The translations under genes and the position numbers were made by a program. From Akkermansia muciniphila (GTDB taxonomy: Bacteria; Verrucomicrobiota; Verrucomicrobiia; Verrucomicrobiales; DEV007), in the NCBI GenBank assembly GCA_945883495.1, contig CAMCXS010000065.1, positions 1-32,561 on the forward strand: a DNA stretch of 32,561 bases, written 5' to 3'. This document shows, piece by piece, positions 23,509 to 31,423 of this stretch (positions are counted from its first letter, which is position 1; every line of letters begins with the position of its first letter). Below the pieces are notes generated by a model. The model made no database searches. It was not told the origin of the DNA and saw nothing but the letters and a program-made list of their open reading frames with translations.

Positions 23509-24702
23509 ATGCCCGGTCCCTCCCGCTCAGCGGCCGTTCTCTTCCTTCGCCTTCTGCTTCTCGGAGCCAGCATCTTCACGATTGCCCCCATCCATGCCAT
23601 CGGCATGCGCCAAGACGTTCCGGAGTCCATTTATCTCGATCTCGCAAACAATGCCGGCGAGTTCACCGTCGGAAAGTTCCCCGATTTTCTGGCAGTCGCC
23701 GCCATCGGCCTCATCGACAAAGACGGTGAGTTCGAAGTCATCGGCTCTGGCACCCTGATTGCTCCGGAATGGGTTCTCACCGCCGCACACGTGGTGCTAT
23801 CCGGAAAGCGCGGGCAAGATTTCGAGGCCAACATGGAAGTGCGCTTCGGTCCCAGCGCTTCCTCGCCTCGCTCGCGGCATCCCGTGTCCGGGGTAGCGAC
23901 TCCTTTGGCGCCACGGGAGTTGCGTCCCCTCCTTCGCTCCGGCCCCCGAGTCTCCGAGAGCGATGTCATTCACGCGGAATTCCACGACCTCGCCCTGCTG
24001 CGCCTCACCGCCCCAGTGACCGGAATTGTGCCAGCCCTCCTCGATGAAACTGGCGAGCCTCTCTCTGGCAGACCGCTCTACATCGCAGGCTTCGGCGATG
24101 CCGCCACCGGCAACAACACCAAATCACGCACCTGGACCCCAGCCGACCGCAAGCGGGCCGCTGAAAACATGGTCGATCGCGAAATTCAGCGCAATCCCTA
24201 CAACCCCAATACCATTGGCGGCATCCTCCTCTTCGACTTCGACAATGGAACTCAGGATCGGAACAGCCTCAATCGTCGTTCCAAATCTTGGGATCATCTT
24301 TTTGGGGATGGTCAGAGCTCCCCCGAGCCGCTTCGGCTGGAAGGAGCTTCTTACCCGGGGGATAGCGGCGGCCCCGCCTTCGTCAAATCCGCGAAAGGCG
24401 CTTGGTGCGTCGTCGGAGTAAGCGGGTATGGCACCGGCTTCCCCCCAGACCGGCGCCGCACCAGCATTCAATTTGGCGATATCTTGGTTTACACCCGCGT
24501 CTGGCCCCACCTCGCTTGGGTGCGCCAGCAAATCGCCCCACCGCCTCCCACCAAACCTTCTGCCATCGTCTCCCCAGCTGGACCGGCGGCGGAAGTCGGC
24601 GCTCCGGAAACCTCCGCCCCCGTCACGGCCACAGCGACTCCAGCTCCGCCCGAGGAGCCATCAGCCATTTTCCGCACCTCAGTGCCCGCGACCTCGAATT
24701 AA
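23509..24702 (+). CDS. Secreted trypsin-like serine protease
   Basis: The 397-residue protein starts with a signal peptide (about 1-30, ending APIHA). It then has the chymotrypsin-fold triad: TAAHV (H94), FHDLALLRL (D160) and SYPGDSGGPAF (S286). Phrases such as IGSGTLIAPEWVLTAAH and LYIAGFGDA are typical of S1 proteases. The last 65 or so residues are Pro/Ala/Ser/Thr-rich, perhaps a wall- or membrane-spanning linker. It probably acts in the periplasm or outside the cell; targets are unknown. An earlier in-frame ATG at 23452 would put a 19-residue tail before the signal peptide, so 23509 is preferred but not certain. A terminator-like hairpin begins at the stop codon, so it is likely a single-gene unit, divergent from the octapeptide-repeat gene. 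Confidence 0.88.
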   Translation: MPGPSRSAAVLFLRLLLLGASIFTIAPIHAIGMRQDVPESIYLDLANNAGEFTVGKFPDFLAVAAIGLIDKDGEFEVIGSGTLIAPEWVLTAAHVVLSGKRGQDFEANMEVRFGPSASSPRSRHPVSGVATPLAPRELRPLLRSGPRVSESDVIHAEFHDLALLRLTAPVTGIVPALLDETGEPLSGRPLYIAGFGDAATGNNTKSRTWTPADRKRAAENMVDREIQRNPYNPNTIGGILLFDFDNGTQDRNSLNRRSKSWDHLFGDGQSSPEPLRLEGASYPGDSGGPAFVKSAKGAWCVVGVSGYGTGFPPDRRRTSIQFGDILVYTRVWPHLAWVRQQIAPPPPTKPSAIVSPAGPAAEVGAPETSAPVTATATPAPPEEPSAIFRTSVPATSN

Positions 24703-24740
24703 GATTTTTCTGGACATCAGGAGATCTTGATTATTTTGTC
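24701..24740 (+). terminator. Probable intrinsic terminator after the protease gene
   Basis: AAGATTTT-type arm pairs with the CAGGAGATCTT arm over about 11 pairs (two of them G-U, one bulge) around a 5-nt loop, and a T-rich GATTATTTTGTC follows. The stem overlaps the last bases of the TAA stop. Confidence 0.5.
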
Positions 24741-24991
24741 TAGCATTACTCTAAACGAAGACTCGAGCCACGATGCCCCCAGTTTCTCTCGATTGCCCAG
24801 TTGACGAATTGGTCGCGTTTCTCCCTCGCCAATCTGATCCCATGGCCACCATTGCCAATTCAGGCAGTGGGGATGAACCTAGCCAACTCCTCGGCAAGGT
24901 TCTCGAGTTCGACTTGACGGACCTCGGCTTTCCCGGATCCATGCACTGGCCTCCCGTGCGAAAGCGGTAGCCAAGCCCTGCGAGGGACGGG
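24741..24991. other. Gap between protease terminator and the HEAT/beta-sandwich gene
   Basis: About 250 bp with no gene I can support. A 65-codon plus-strand frame (24773-24970) starts at ATG but has no ribosome-binding site, no recognisable motif and no supporting neighbour. The right end leads into the promoter at 24992. Confidence 0.4.
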
Positions 24992-25021
24992 TTGACAACC
25001 GCGCACGCCGCCTCTTAGCCT
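24992..25021 (+). promoter_or_regulatory. Sigma70-like promoter giving a probable leaderless transcript
   Basis: A perfect TTGACA (24992-24997), an 18-nt spacer and TAGCCT (25016-25021) are followed by only 6 nt before the GTG at 25028. The start of transcription should fall at or next to the start codon, and no Shine-Dalgarno is present. It would drive the two-gene set 25028-27414. Confidence 0.6.
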
Positions 25022-25027
25022 GCCCGG

Positions 25028-26188
25028 GTGATCGTTCGCCCGCTCTTCTTTCTTCTCTTGGCGTCTGGCGCGCTCTCCGCCCCCGTGGACGAGCCACTCC
25101 AAAAGGTCCTCGCGGTGGGGCGCGAAGGCGAGGGAAACCCAGCTGCCGCCGAGGGAGTGGCCTCTCTGTCCGCCGCCGCGCTAGAGGATCTTCCCGCATT
25201 GATCGTAGCCCTCGGCCATGCAAACCCTCTTGCCTCAAACTATCTCCGAGCTGCGATTGATGCACTGGTCGATCGCGAAAGCGCCGCCGGGAAGCCTCTC
25301 CCGGTCGCGGCGCTCTCCGGCGTTTTGCTCGATCCGAAAGCTGGAGACCAACCGCGCAGTCTCGCCTTTGACTTGATCCGCCGCGTTGCCCCCAAAGCGG
25401 CTGAAGAGATGATCCCCGGCTTCCTCGCCGATCCCAACGTCGAGCTGCGCCGCCTCGCCGTCGAGCGCCTCATCCGATCCGCCGAGGCAGCTAGCAAAGC
25501 AGGAGAACAAGACGACGCCACCCTCCTTTACTCCCAAGCCTCATCCGCCGCTCGCGATGTGGATCAGATCCGCTCCCTGGCCGACATTCTGACCAAACGA
25601 GGCCACCCCGTCGATATCCCCAAGCGCATGGGATTTCTGATGCACTGGGACGTGATTGGCCCGTTCGATAACACCGGTCTCGCGGGCTTTGCCGCGGTTT
25701 TTCCGCCCGAGAACGAATGGAAAGCGGAAGCTGTGTATCCAGGCAAGTCGGGAGACGTCCGCTGGCAGCCGCTCGTCACCTCGGATCCGTATGGCAAAAT
25801 CGATTTCAACCAGCCTTACGGCATGCTCAAGGAGACCGTTGGCTACGCCCGGACCATCTTCAACTCGTCCCAGGAGCAACCCGTAGAGATCCGGCTCGGC
25901 ACCAAGAATGCCTGGAAGGTCTGGGTCAACGGTGAACTCCTCTTCGGCCGGGACGAGTACCACCGCGGGCAACGAATTGATCAGTACATTCTACCAACCA
26001 AGCTCCGCGCCGGACCGAACGAGATTCTCGTGAAGTGTTGCCAGAACGAGCAAACCCAGGATTGGACGGTCCAGTGGGAGTTCCAGCTTCGGGTCTGTGA
26101 TTCAACCGGCGACGCCGTACTCGCCAAGGATCGACCTCCCACGCCTCAACCCCAGGAAGCCCGGCGCCGCCCCGCCCCAGCCAAATGA
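25028..26188 (+). CDS. Secreted HEAT-like / beta-sandwich protein
   Basis: The 386-residue protein has a signal peptide (about 1-17, ending SGALSA). Residues about 20-190 are Ala/Leu-rich helical repeats of HEAT type (FLADPNVELRRLAVERLIRSAEAA). Residues about 200-360 form a beta-rich domain: MHWDVIGPFDNTGLAGFAAVFPPENEW, then KNAWKVWVNGELLFGRDEYHRG and KLRAGPNEILVKCCQNEQTQDW, resembling galactose-binding-like sandwiches seen in PVC secreted proteins. The tail is Pro/Arg-rich. It has no catalytic motif, so a binding or scaffold role is likely. It starts with GTG directly under a TTGACA promoter. Its stop overlaps the start of the PQQ-propeller gene by 4 nt, so the two should be co-translated and probably work as partners. 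Confidence 0.83.
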   Translation: MIVRPLFFLLLASGALSAPVDEPLQKVLAVGREGEGNPAAAEGVASLSAAALEDLPALIVALGHANPLASNYLRAAIDALVDRESAAGKPLPVAALSGVLLDPKAGDQPRSLAFDLIRRVAPKAAEEMIPGFLADPNVELRRLAVERLIRSAEAASKAGEQDDATLLYSQASSAARDVDQIRSLADILTKRGHPVDIPKRMGFLMHWDVIGPFDNTGLAGFAAVFPPENEWKAEAVYPGKSGDVRWQPLVTSDPYGKIDFNQPYGMLKETVGYARTIFNSSQEQPVEIRLGTKNAWKVWVNGELLFGRDEYHRGQRIDQYILPTKLRAGPNEILVKCCQNEQTQDWTVQWEFQLRVCDSTGDAVLAKDRPPTPQPQEARRRPAPAK

Positions 26189-27414
26189 CCCTCCCCATGC
26201 TTCACAATCTCCGCTCGCTCCTCGCTCTCGCGATTTTTTCGTCATTGCTTCATCCTTGCCGGGGAGCCGATTGGCTCCAATTCCGCGGGCCGTCCGGCAG
26301 AGGGGTCGCCGATGCCTCGGAAACCGGAGTTCCCGTGACGTTCTCCCCTTCTTCCATTGCTTGGAAACTGCCCCTGCCGGGAAGAGGACTCTCCAGTCCC
26401 ATCGTGACCGGAAATCACGTCATCGTGACCTGCTCTAGCGGCCCTGATCAAGATTGTCTGCACGTCTTCTCGATCGATGCCTCCACCGGAAAAGTCGAGT
26501 GGGAGCGCCGCTTCCGGGCCACCGGGAGAACGATGACCCATGCCAAGACGAACGTCGCCGCGCCCACCCCGTGCAGCGATGGAACCCAGGTCTACGCGCT
26601 GTTTTCCTCCAACGATCTTTTTTGCTTGGACCTTCAAGGCAACCTCCGGTGGCTGCGCGGTCTGACGTTTGATTATCCAAACGCCAGTAACAGTCTCGGT
26701 TTGGCTTCATCCCCCCTGGTGGCGGACAACACCTTGGTGGTGCAAAGCGAAAATGACAGCGAATCGTTCGTAGCCGGACTCTCCCTGAAGGATGGGCGCA
26801 ATCTCTGGCTCAAACCACGGCGCAAAGCAGCCAACTGGACCTCCGCCGTTGTCCTCGGCGGCGCCTCACCCACCGTGGCGCTTCAGTCAACCAGCGGCGT
26901 GCTCGGCATTGCTCCCTCCACAGGGAGCGAACTTTGGGAATATCGCGACGGAGCCTCCAGCATTCCCTCGTCAGCTCAGGCCGATGGCATCCTCTATGTC
27001 CCGTCGTTCGGCCTCACCGCGCTCCGGTGCGAAGGTGGAAACGTGACAAAACTCTGGCGCAACGAACAAGCGCGCCCCAAAACCAGCAGCCCCGTATCCG
27101 CAGGAGGAAGGATCTACTTCCCGGAAGGCGGCGTGTTGACGGCGTTGCAAGCGGATACCGGGGAGCGACTTTGGAAAATCCGGGTCCAAGGCGACTTCAG
27201 CGCTTCACCGGTCATCGCCCACGGCCATCTCTATCTTTTCAATGAAGCCGGAAGTGGATTCATTATCCCACTCGATCCCGAAACAGAGGAACCGTCCGTC
27301 GCTGCACAAATTGATCTGGGCGAGGCGGTCTTGTGCACGCCCGCGATTTCAGGCGGCGCCCTCTATGTGAGGTCTGACGGACACCTCTGGAAACTCTGCG
27401 GCAGCGGTCTCTGA
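26185..27414 (+). CDS. Secreted PQQ-type beta-propeller protein
   Basis: The 409-residue protein begins with a signal peptide (about 1-27, ending HPCRG; ATG 26197 is an alternative). After ADWLQFRGPSGRGV, a hallmark of PVC PQQ-like propellers, it has repeated blades: LHVFSIDASTGKVEWERRF, LFCLDLQGNLRWLRG, VLGIAPSTGSELWEYRDG and LTALQADTGERLWKIRVQG. These match the PQQ/quinoprotein beta-propeller repeat, but no clear PQQ-binding Trp-docking set or Cys pair is evident, so it may be a structural propeller (BamB-like) rather than a dehydrogenase. Its ATG overlaps the previous stop (ATGA). Its last 66 bp overlap, tail to tail, the response-regulator gene on the other strand. Confidence 0.87.
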   Translation: MTLPMLHNLRSLLALAIFSSLLHPCRGADWLQFRGPSGRGVADASETGVPVTFSPSSIAWKLPLPGRGLSSPIVTGNHVIVTCSSGPDQDCLHVFSIDASTGKVEWERRFRATGRTMTHAKTNVAAPTPCSDGTQVYALFSSNDLFCLDLQGNLRWLRGLTFDYPNASNSLGLASSPLVADNTLVVQSENDSESFVAGLSLKDGRNLWLKPRRKAANWTSAVVLGGASPTVALQSTSGVLGIAPSTGSELWEYRDGASSIPSSAQADGILYVPSFGLTALRCEGGNVTKLWRNEQARPKTSSPVSAGGRIYFPEGGVLTALQADTGERLWKIRVQGDFSASPVIAHGHLYLFNEAGSGFIIPLDPETEEPSVAAQIDLGEAVLCTPAISGGALYVRSDGHLWKLCGSGL

Positions 27415-27834
27415 GCTCTTCGCCGACCCGCGCCCCAATGCCCAATTCACCACCTTGACCAGCCTGTCCGCAGTGTAAGGCTTTGGCAAAATTCCCGTAA
27501 ATCCCCTGCGAAGAGCAGCTTGTGAAGCGGACTCATCAAAATAGCCACTGGACGCGATGACTCGAACACCGGTCTCCAACCTTTTCAAGTTCTCTAACAC
27601 CTCCAGACCAGTCATCCCCCCCGGCAGAGTCAAATCGAGGATGATCAACGAGATCTCACGCCCGGCCAACGCCTCTTCCCGGCAGATGGATAAGGCAACC
27701 TCACCACTGTTGGCGGGAATCACGGGAAACCCTGCTCCCACCAATATACCCCGGGTCATAGCAAGCACGGCAGGATCATCATCCACGACCATAATGCGAT
27801 ACTCGCTATTCGGAAAATAGAGCGCCGAGTTCAT
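27349..27834 (-). CDS. Single-domain response regulator (CheY-like receiver)
   Basis: The 161-residue protein is one receiver domain with a short tail. RIMVVDDDPAVLAMTRGIL has the acidic pair, LIILDLTLPGGMTGLEVL has the phosphorylated aspartate D67, VIASSGYFDESAS has the switch serine S95, and GILPKPYTADRLVKVV has the conserved K118. There is no output domain, so it should signal by protein contact as CheY does. The sequence resembles receivers found at the ends of hybrid kinases, but no kinase is present here. It starts 32 nt after the stop of the GspE/PilB gene on the same strand, so it may control the pilus/secretion ATPase. Its 3' end overlaps the convergent PQQ-propeller gene by 66 bp. 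Confidence 0.9.
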   Translation of the reverse strand: MNSALYFPNSEYRIMVVDDDPAVLAMTRGILVGAGFPVIPANSGEVALSICREEALAGREISLIILDLTLPGGMTGLEVLENLKRLETGVRVIASSGYFDESASQAALRRGFTGILPKPYTADRLVKVVNWALGRGSAKSSETAAAEFPEVSVRPHIEGAA

Positions 27835-27866
27835 CCTACGAGAGGGCGCGGTTCAACGCCCACCCT

Positions 27867-30011
27867 TTAGTAGGCCAGTCCGCGGATTTCGTCAAACGTC
27901 GTCTGTCCCGCGACCACCTGATGCAACCCTTCCTGGTAGAGGCTAAGCAACCCCCCACGCGATGCGGCCGCCCGAATCTGCGCCATCGGAGCATTGTCAG
28001 AGATCAGGTCCTTGATCTCCGCGTTGACTTCCGAGATTTCCATCAGCGCGATCCGTCCCTTAAAGCCGGTATTTAGGCATTCCAGGCAGCCCACCTTGCG
28101 ATACACTGGAGTATCGACCGGACCTCTGACAATTCCTTGACGCTCCAGAATCTCATACATCTCGTCCGTCATGGGCTCGGGACGCTTGCAATAATTGCAT
28201 AGCCTTCGCACCAACCGTTGCGCCTGCGAAAGCACTAGGGAATCCGCTAAAAGATAATTGGGAACGCCCATCGAGCAAATCCGCGAAATCGCTCGCAACG
28301 AGTCGTTCGCATGCAATGTCGTCAAGACCAAGTGCCCCGTCATCGCGGATGTCACAGCCGCCATCGCTGTTTCCTCATCGCGGCACTCACCGATCAGAAT
28401 AACATCAGGGTCGGAGCGCAACAGAGCACGGAGCCCCGTCGCAAAGCTGATCCGGTTCACCGGATCCGTCTGCGTCTGATTAATCCCCTCTATTCGATAC
28501 TCGATGGGATCCTCAATCGTGTGCAGATTCAGATTGTCGTCGTTGACACTATTTAGCAGTGCATACAACGTCGTGGTTTTCCCACTCCCAGTCGGCCCCG
28601 TGATCAAAACGAGCCCCTGATCACGAGCCATCGTCTGATCGAAGAGTCGGGTCTGCCGTTGGCTCAGATTCAAATCGACCAACGACTTCAAGCCTCCGTC
28701 CTTATCCAGGAAGCGCATGATCACCTTCTGGAACTCCCGTCGGCACGGAACCGCAGCGACCCGAACATCGATACGCCGCTTGCCGATCGACATCCCAAAG
28801 CGCCCATCCTGAGCTTCCTGACGGCTCTGCCCGAGGTTTGCGTAGTTCTTAATGATGGCCACGTATCGCAAGAGAAGCTCTTCCGACGCGGAATAAATCA
28901 CTCGCAACTCCCCATCGATCCGGGCACGAAACCGAACCGTGTTATAATACTTTTCCAAGTGAAGGTCGCTCGCCCGCATTTGCAAGGCGTGATACAACAC
29001 CCACTTTAACATCATCTCCGGAGGATTATTAACGTTCTTAGGATCAATGCTCAGAACATCCTCCGGCAAAATCTCCACCAGGGTCGCATCATCGGAAACT
29101 TCGTAACCGCCTTCATTGACCTCAATGGTATATGACTGACTTGCTGCGGAAAAGCGGGTGAGCGCTTTCCGAATCGAAGCTTGGTCTGCCAGAACCGGAA
29201 CGATGTCGACTGGCTCATGACCAGAAGATAACCACTCGTCCTCGAATAAATAAATGTCTGAATCAGAGGCGAGAAGATAGACTCGTTGCTTTCCGCAATA
29301 CACAGGATAGACCCCGTGCTTTTCCAACAGCGCCGGAGGGAACAAGTCTTGAGCCGGCGCCTCATCCGGATTGAACGCAAGAATAGGTCCGGATGAGGCA
29401 ATTACCTTCAGAGCGACTCCGAGGTGCTGTTGCAAACCATTAAAAGCGCTAACTCCTGGATTTACATCCCGATTCAGCAGATCCTTGTACGCCCGCTGAA
29501 GATTCGAGCGCTGGTTGTCGGCAAAGGGATACTCCTTCACCAACCACTCAAAGGCCCCCTTCAAATCACCTGCACCAATTGGAGGCCTCAACATTCCTTC
29601 GAAGGGGCTCCGATCTCGGATCGGACGAACCGACACGCGCATGACTAAGTCCTGCCTAATCGCTTCGTAATGCTCCGGTGAAATCACTACCTTAATCGAC
29701 AAAAAGTCCGGCACGCCCCAATTGTCCTCACAACGTGGATTGTGATGGGCAAGGATCACTAACGGCCCCAAGGTAGACACAGGAAGCCACGGAGACGCAG
29801 TGTGCGGAGCACGGCCTAGAAGACGCACCAATCCCTCCGCATCAGCCGTACAGCTCTGCCGCGGCAGCTCGACCGGGAGAATTCCGTATTGAACCGCCGT
29901 TCCCTCAATCGAAACTAGCAATTCGCCAGAAGGCTCGTCAGGCCCAAGAACGACTCCACTACCAGAAACTACCCCACCTCGGGATGACAGCGCAATGGAA
30001 CCGGAACTCAT
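27867..30011 (-). CDS. GspE/PilB-type secretion/pilus assembly ATPase
   Basis: The 714-residue protein has the full T2SS/T4P ATPase core. ASDLHLEKY (347-355) opens the core, the Walker A is GPTGSGKTT (472-480), the Asp box is HTIEDPIEY (497-505), the Walker B is RSDPDVILIGECRDEET (532-548), the His box is TGHLVLTTLHAND (558-570), and a zinc-type set C605, C608, C642, C645 follows in CNYC and CLEC. It should form a hexamer at the inner membrane and power pilin assembly. It is longer than most PilB/GspE proteins: residues 1-325 form an unusual N-terminal region with two repeated-looking halves. It starts 12 nt after the last prepilin gene. No platform protein or secretin is nearby. Confidence 0.93.
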   Translation of the reverse strand: MSSGSIALSSRGGVVSGSGVVLGPDEPSGELLVSIEGTAVQYGILPVELPRQSCTADAEGLVRLLGRAPHTASPWLPVSTLGPLVILAHHNPRCEDNWGVPDFLSIKVVISPEHYEAIRQDLVMRVSVRPIRDRSPFEGMLRPPIGAGDLKGAFEWLVKEYPFADNQRSNLQRAYKDLLNRDVNPGVSAFNGLQQHLGVALKVIASSGPILAFNPDEAPAQDLFPPALLEKHGVYPVYCGKQRVYLLASDSDIYLFEDEWLSSGHEPVDIVPVLADQASIRKALTRFSAASQSYTIEVNEGGYEVSDDATLVEILPEDVLSIDPKNVNNPPEMMLKWVLYHALQMRASDLHLEKYYNTVRFRARIDGELRVIYSASEELLLRYVAIIKNYANLGQSRQEAQDGRFGMSIGKRRIDVRVAAVPCRREFQKVIMRFLDKDGGLKSLVDLNLSQRQTRLFDQTMARDQGLVLITGPTGSGKTTTLYALLNSVNDDNLNLHTIEDPIEYRIEGINQTQTDPVNRISFATGLRALLRSDPDVILIGECRDEETAMAAVTSAMTGHLVLTTLHANDSLRAISRICSMGVPNYLLADSLVLSQAQRLVRRLCNYCKRPEPMTDEMYEILERQGIVRGPVDTPVYRKVGCLECLNTGFKGRIALMEISEVNAEIKDLISDNAPMAQIRAAASRGGLLSLYQEGLHQVVAGQTTFDEIRGLAY

Positions 30012-30022
30012 GATAAAATAGA

Positions 30023-30550
30023 TTACAGGCCACTTAGAGGAACGAAGTCACTGGCAAATACAACCGACGTCTTGAGATCAGATCCATCGAAGCTAACTTT
30101 CAAACCGGTCCCCTCGACGCCAGGCAATCGCAATTCAAAATATGAGCCATTCCAAACGAGCCTATGATCCGACCTACTTCCTGAAATAGGAGGATTGTAG
30201 TCTGTTCGCATAAACGGAGCACCTGGATCAGGTTCCGTGGGAGACACCCACTGAAGAGCCCGCAGAATCGCAACCTCTTCGCCCCCAGACGCATCGTTGC
30301 CAGCCACCAACTTCAGCTCCCCACCATGAATCTGGGTGTACTTAGAGACACTTAAGTTGATAGTCTCCAATACCTCGGCAGCAATGACATCCTTAGAACA
30401 TGGCACGACACGGCCAAGCGACGGAAGCGCAACGGCCGCAAGAATACCAATGATCGCGACCGTAACCAGCGTCTCGGCCAAGGAGAAAGCTTCAGTTGGG
30501 CGGCAACTCTCTGGCTTGCACCGACTAATAGTCAATTCGATTTGCATCAT
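30023..30550 (-). CDS. Prepilin-like protein 4 (Ala at the cleavage site)
   Basis: The 175-residue protein has a 20-residue leader, then PTEA|FSLAETLVTVAIIGILAAVALPSLG, the type IV prepilin signal and hydrophobic helix with Glu at +5. The residue before the cut is Ala, where Gly is usual. After the helix comes a beta-rich part with WVSPTEPDPGAPFMRTDY and a C-terminal strand region. It is the fourth of four prepilins in a row and most likely a minor pilin or pseudopilin. Its ATG lies inside the previous gene (26-nt overlap); the second ATG at 30547 is an alternative. The GspE/PilB gene follows after 11 nt. Confidence 0.82.
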   Translation of the reverse strand: MMQIELTISRCKPESCRPTEAFSLAETLVTVAIIGILAAVALPSLGRVVPCSKDVIAAEVLETINLSVSKYTQIHGGELKLVAGNDASGGEEVAILRALQWVSPTEPDPGAPFMRTDYNPPISGSRSDHRLVWNGSYFELRLPGVEGTGLKVSFDGSDLKTSVVFASDFVPLSGL

Positions 30551-30950
30551 CGTCCGTTGCACCGGGAGGCGCATGTAATTCAACCTTGGATAAATTAGCA
30601 ATACTCGTGGGCAATAGAATCTCGTAACTGCCTGGCATATAGTCCGCAAAGGCATTCGGTGCGAACGCAAGATACGGCTTTATCAGAGCATAGCGACCAG
30701 AAGAATCAGCCGCAGTGACCCAAGCGGAGGAAGCTGCACTTCTACCTTGAGCCTGAATCAAAGATGCAACCGCCATATTCACCGCCTCAGCACGCGCAAT
30801 CGCAAGATTCGCCTCACTGTCCTCCTTCATTCGAACAATATTAGGGACTGCAATGAACGAAAGAATACCTAGAAGCACCGTAGCCGTAAGCACTTCCACC
30901 AGCGAAAACCCCGCCCTACCGATCAAGAAGTCACCTATCCGCCTCATCAT
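30525..30950 (-). CDS. Prepilin-like protein 3
   Basis: The 141-residue protein starts MMRRIGDFLIGRAG|FSLVEVLTATVLLGILSFIAVPNIV, a standard prepilin leader with Gly before the cut and Glu at +5. The rest is Ala-rich (NLAIARAEAVNMAVASLIQAQG), then a soluble beta region ending DDDANRIDY. It probably acts as a minor pilin or pseudopilin. GGAGG lies 5 nt before ATG 30950, the best ribosome-binding site in this operon, which fixes the start over the earlier in-frame options. The next prepilin gene starts within its last codons. Base composition is lower in GC than the left half of the window. Confidence 0.85.
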   Translation of the reverse strand: MMRRIGDFLIGRAGFSLVEVLTATVLLGILSFIAVPNIVRMKEDSEANLAIARAEAVNMAVASLIQAQGRSAASSAWVTAADSSGRYALIKPYLAFAPNAFADYMPGSYEILLPTSIANLSKVELHAPPGATDDDANRIDY

Positions 30951-30955
30951 TCCCA

Positions 30956-30960
30956 CCTCC
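30956..30960 (-). promoter_or_regulatory. Shine-Dalgarno site of prepilin-like gene 3
   Basis: GGAGG on the minus strand, 5 nt before the ATG at 30950. It decides between several in-frame starts. Confidence 0.65.
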
Positions 30961-30981
30961 ATTTGAAAAAGAAAGATACAG

Positions 30982-31416
30982 TCAGTCCAAATCCACTTTA
31001 GGGTATGAGCCGCTACCCCAGTCTGGCAAACTAATATAGCGCCCCAATTTCCGGGTGGCAGATGACTCGACCCGATCTTCATTCGTCGCACTGCTCTGCT
31101 CGAAAAAGTGCCGATAGCTCAAATCATCAAGATATGCACTCACCAAGGCAAGTCTAGCCTCACTACCGACCTCCGAATTGTAGATAGCCCTCACCTCAGC
31201 GACAGTAACACTCCCACTTAACCTCCCACAAACCCACGCATTCACAGCACTTTGAATTGTTGCCTGTTGCTGCCGAGCCACCACTTCCCTAGCATCTGCA
31301 GCCCCGCTAGAGAAAGCACTAATAGCCAAAGCAGACATAATCCCGATTACCGCCACCACGATAATCACCTCGAGAAAGGTAAATCCACTCTCCTCACGTA
31401 GCGAAGCCCCACTCAT
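30982..31416 (-). CDS. Prepilin-like protein 2
   Basis: The 144-residue protein starts MSGASLREESG|FTFLEVIIVVAVIGIMSALAISAFS, a clear type IV prepilin leader. The soluble part has REVVARQQQATIQSAVNAWVCG and ends in WGSGSYPKVDLD. It has a single Cys, so no disulfide loop of the usual pilin type. It is probably a pseudopilin or minor pilin. ATG 31416 lies 7 nt after the stop of the first prepilin gene; an upstream in-frame start at 31461 lies inside that gene and is less likely. Confidence 0.85.
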   Translation of the reverse strand: MSGASLREESGFTFLEVIIVVAVIGIMSALAISAFSSGAADAREVVARQQQATIQSAVNAWVCGRLSGSVTVAEVRAIYNSEVGSEARLALVSAYLDDLSYRHFFEQSSATNEDRVESSATRKLGRYISLPDWGSGSYPKVDLD

Positions 31417-31423
31417 ACAGAAA

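Noticed and set aside
24773-24970. 65-codon plus-strand frame in the gap before the HEAT/beta-sandwich gene
   Set aside because: No ribosome-binding site, no motif and no conserved neighbour relation; it lies between a terminator-like hairpin and a promoter.
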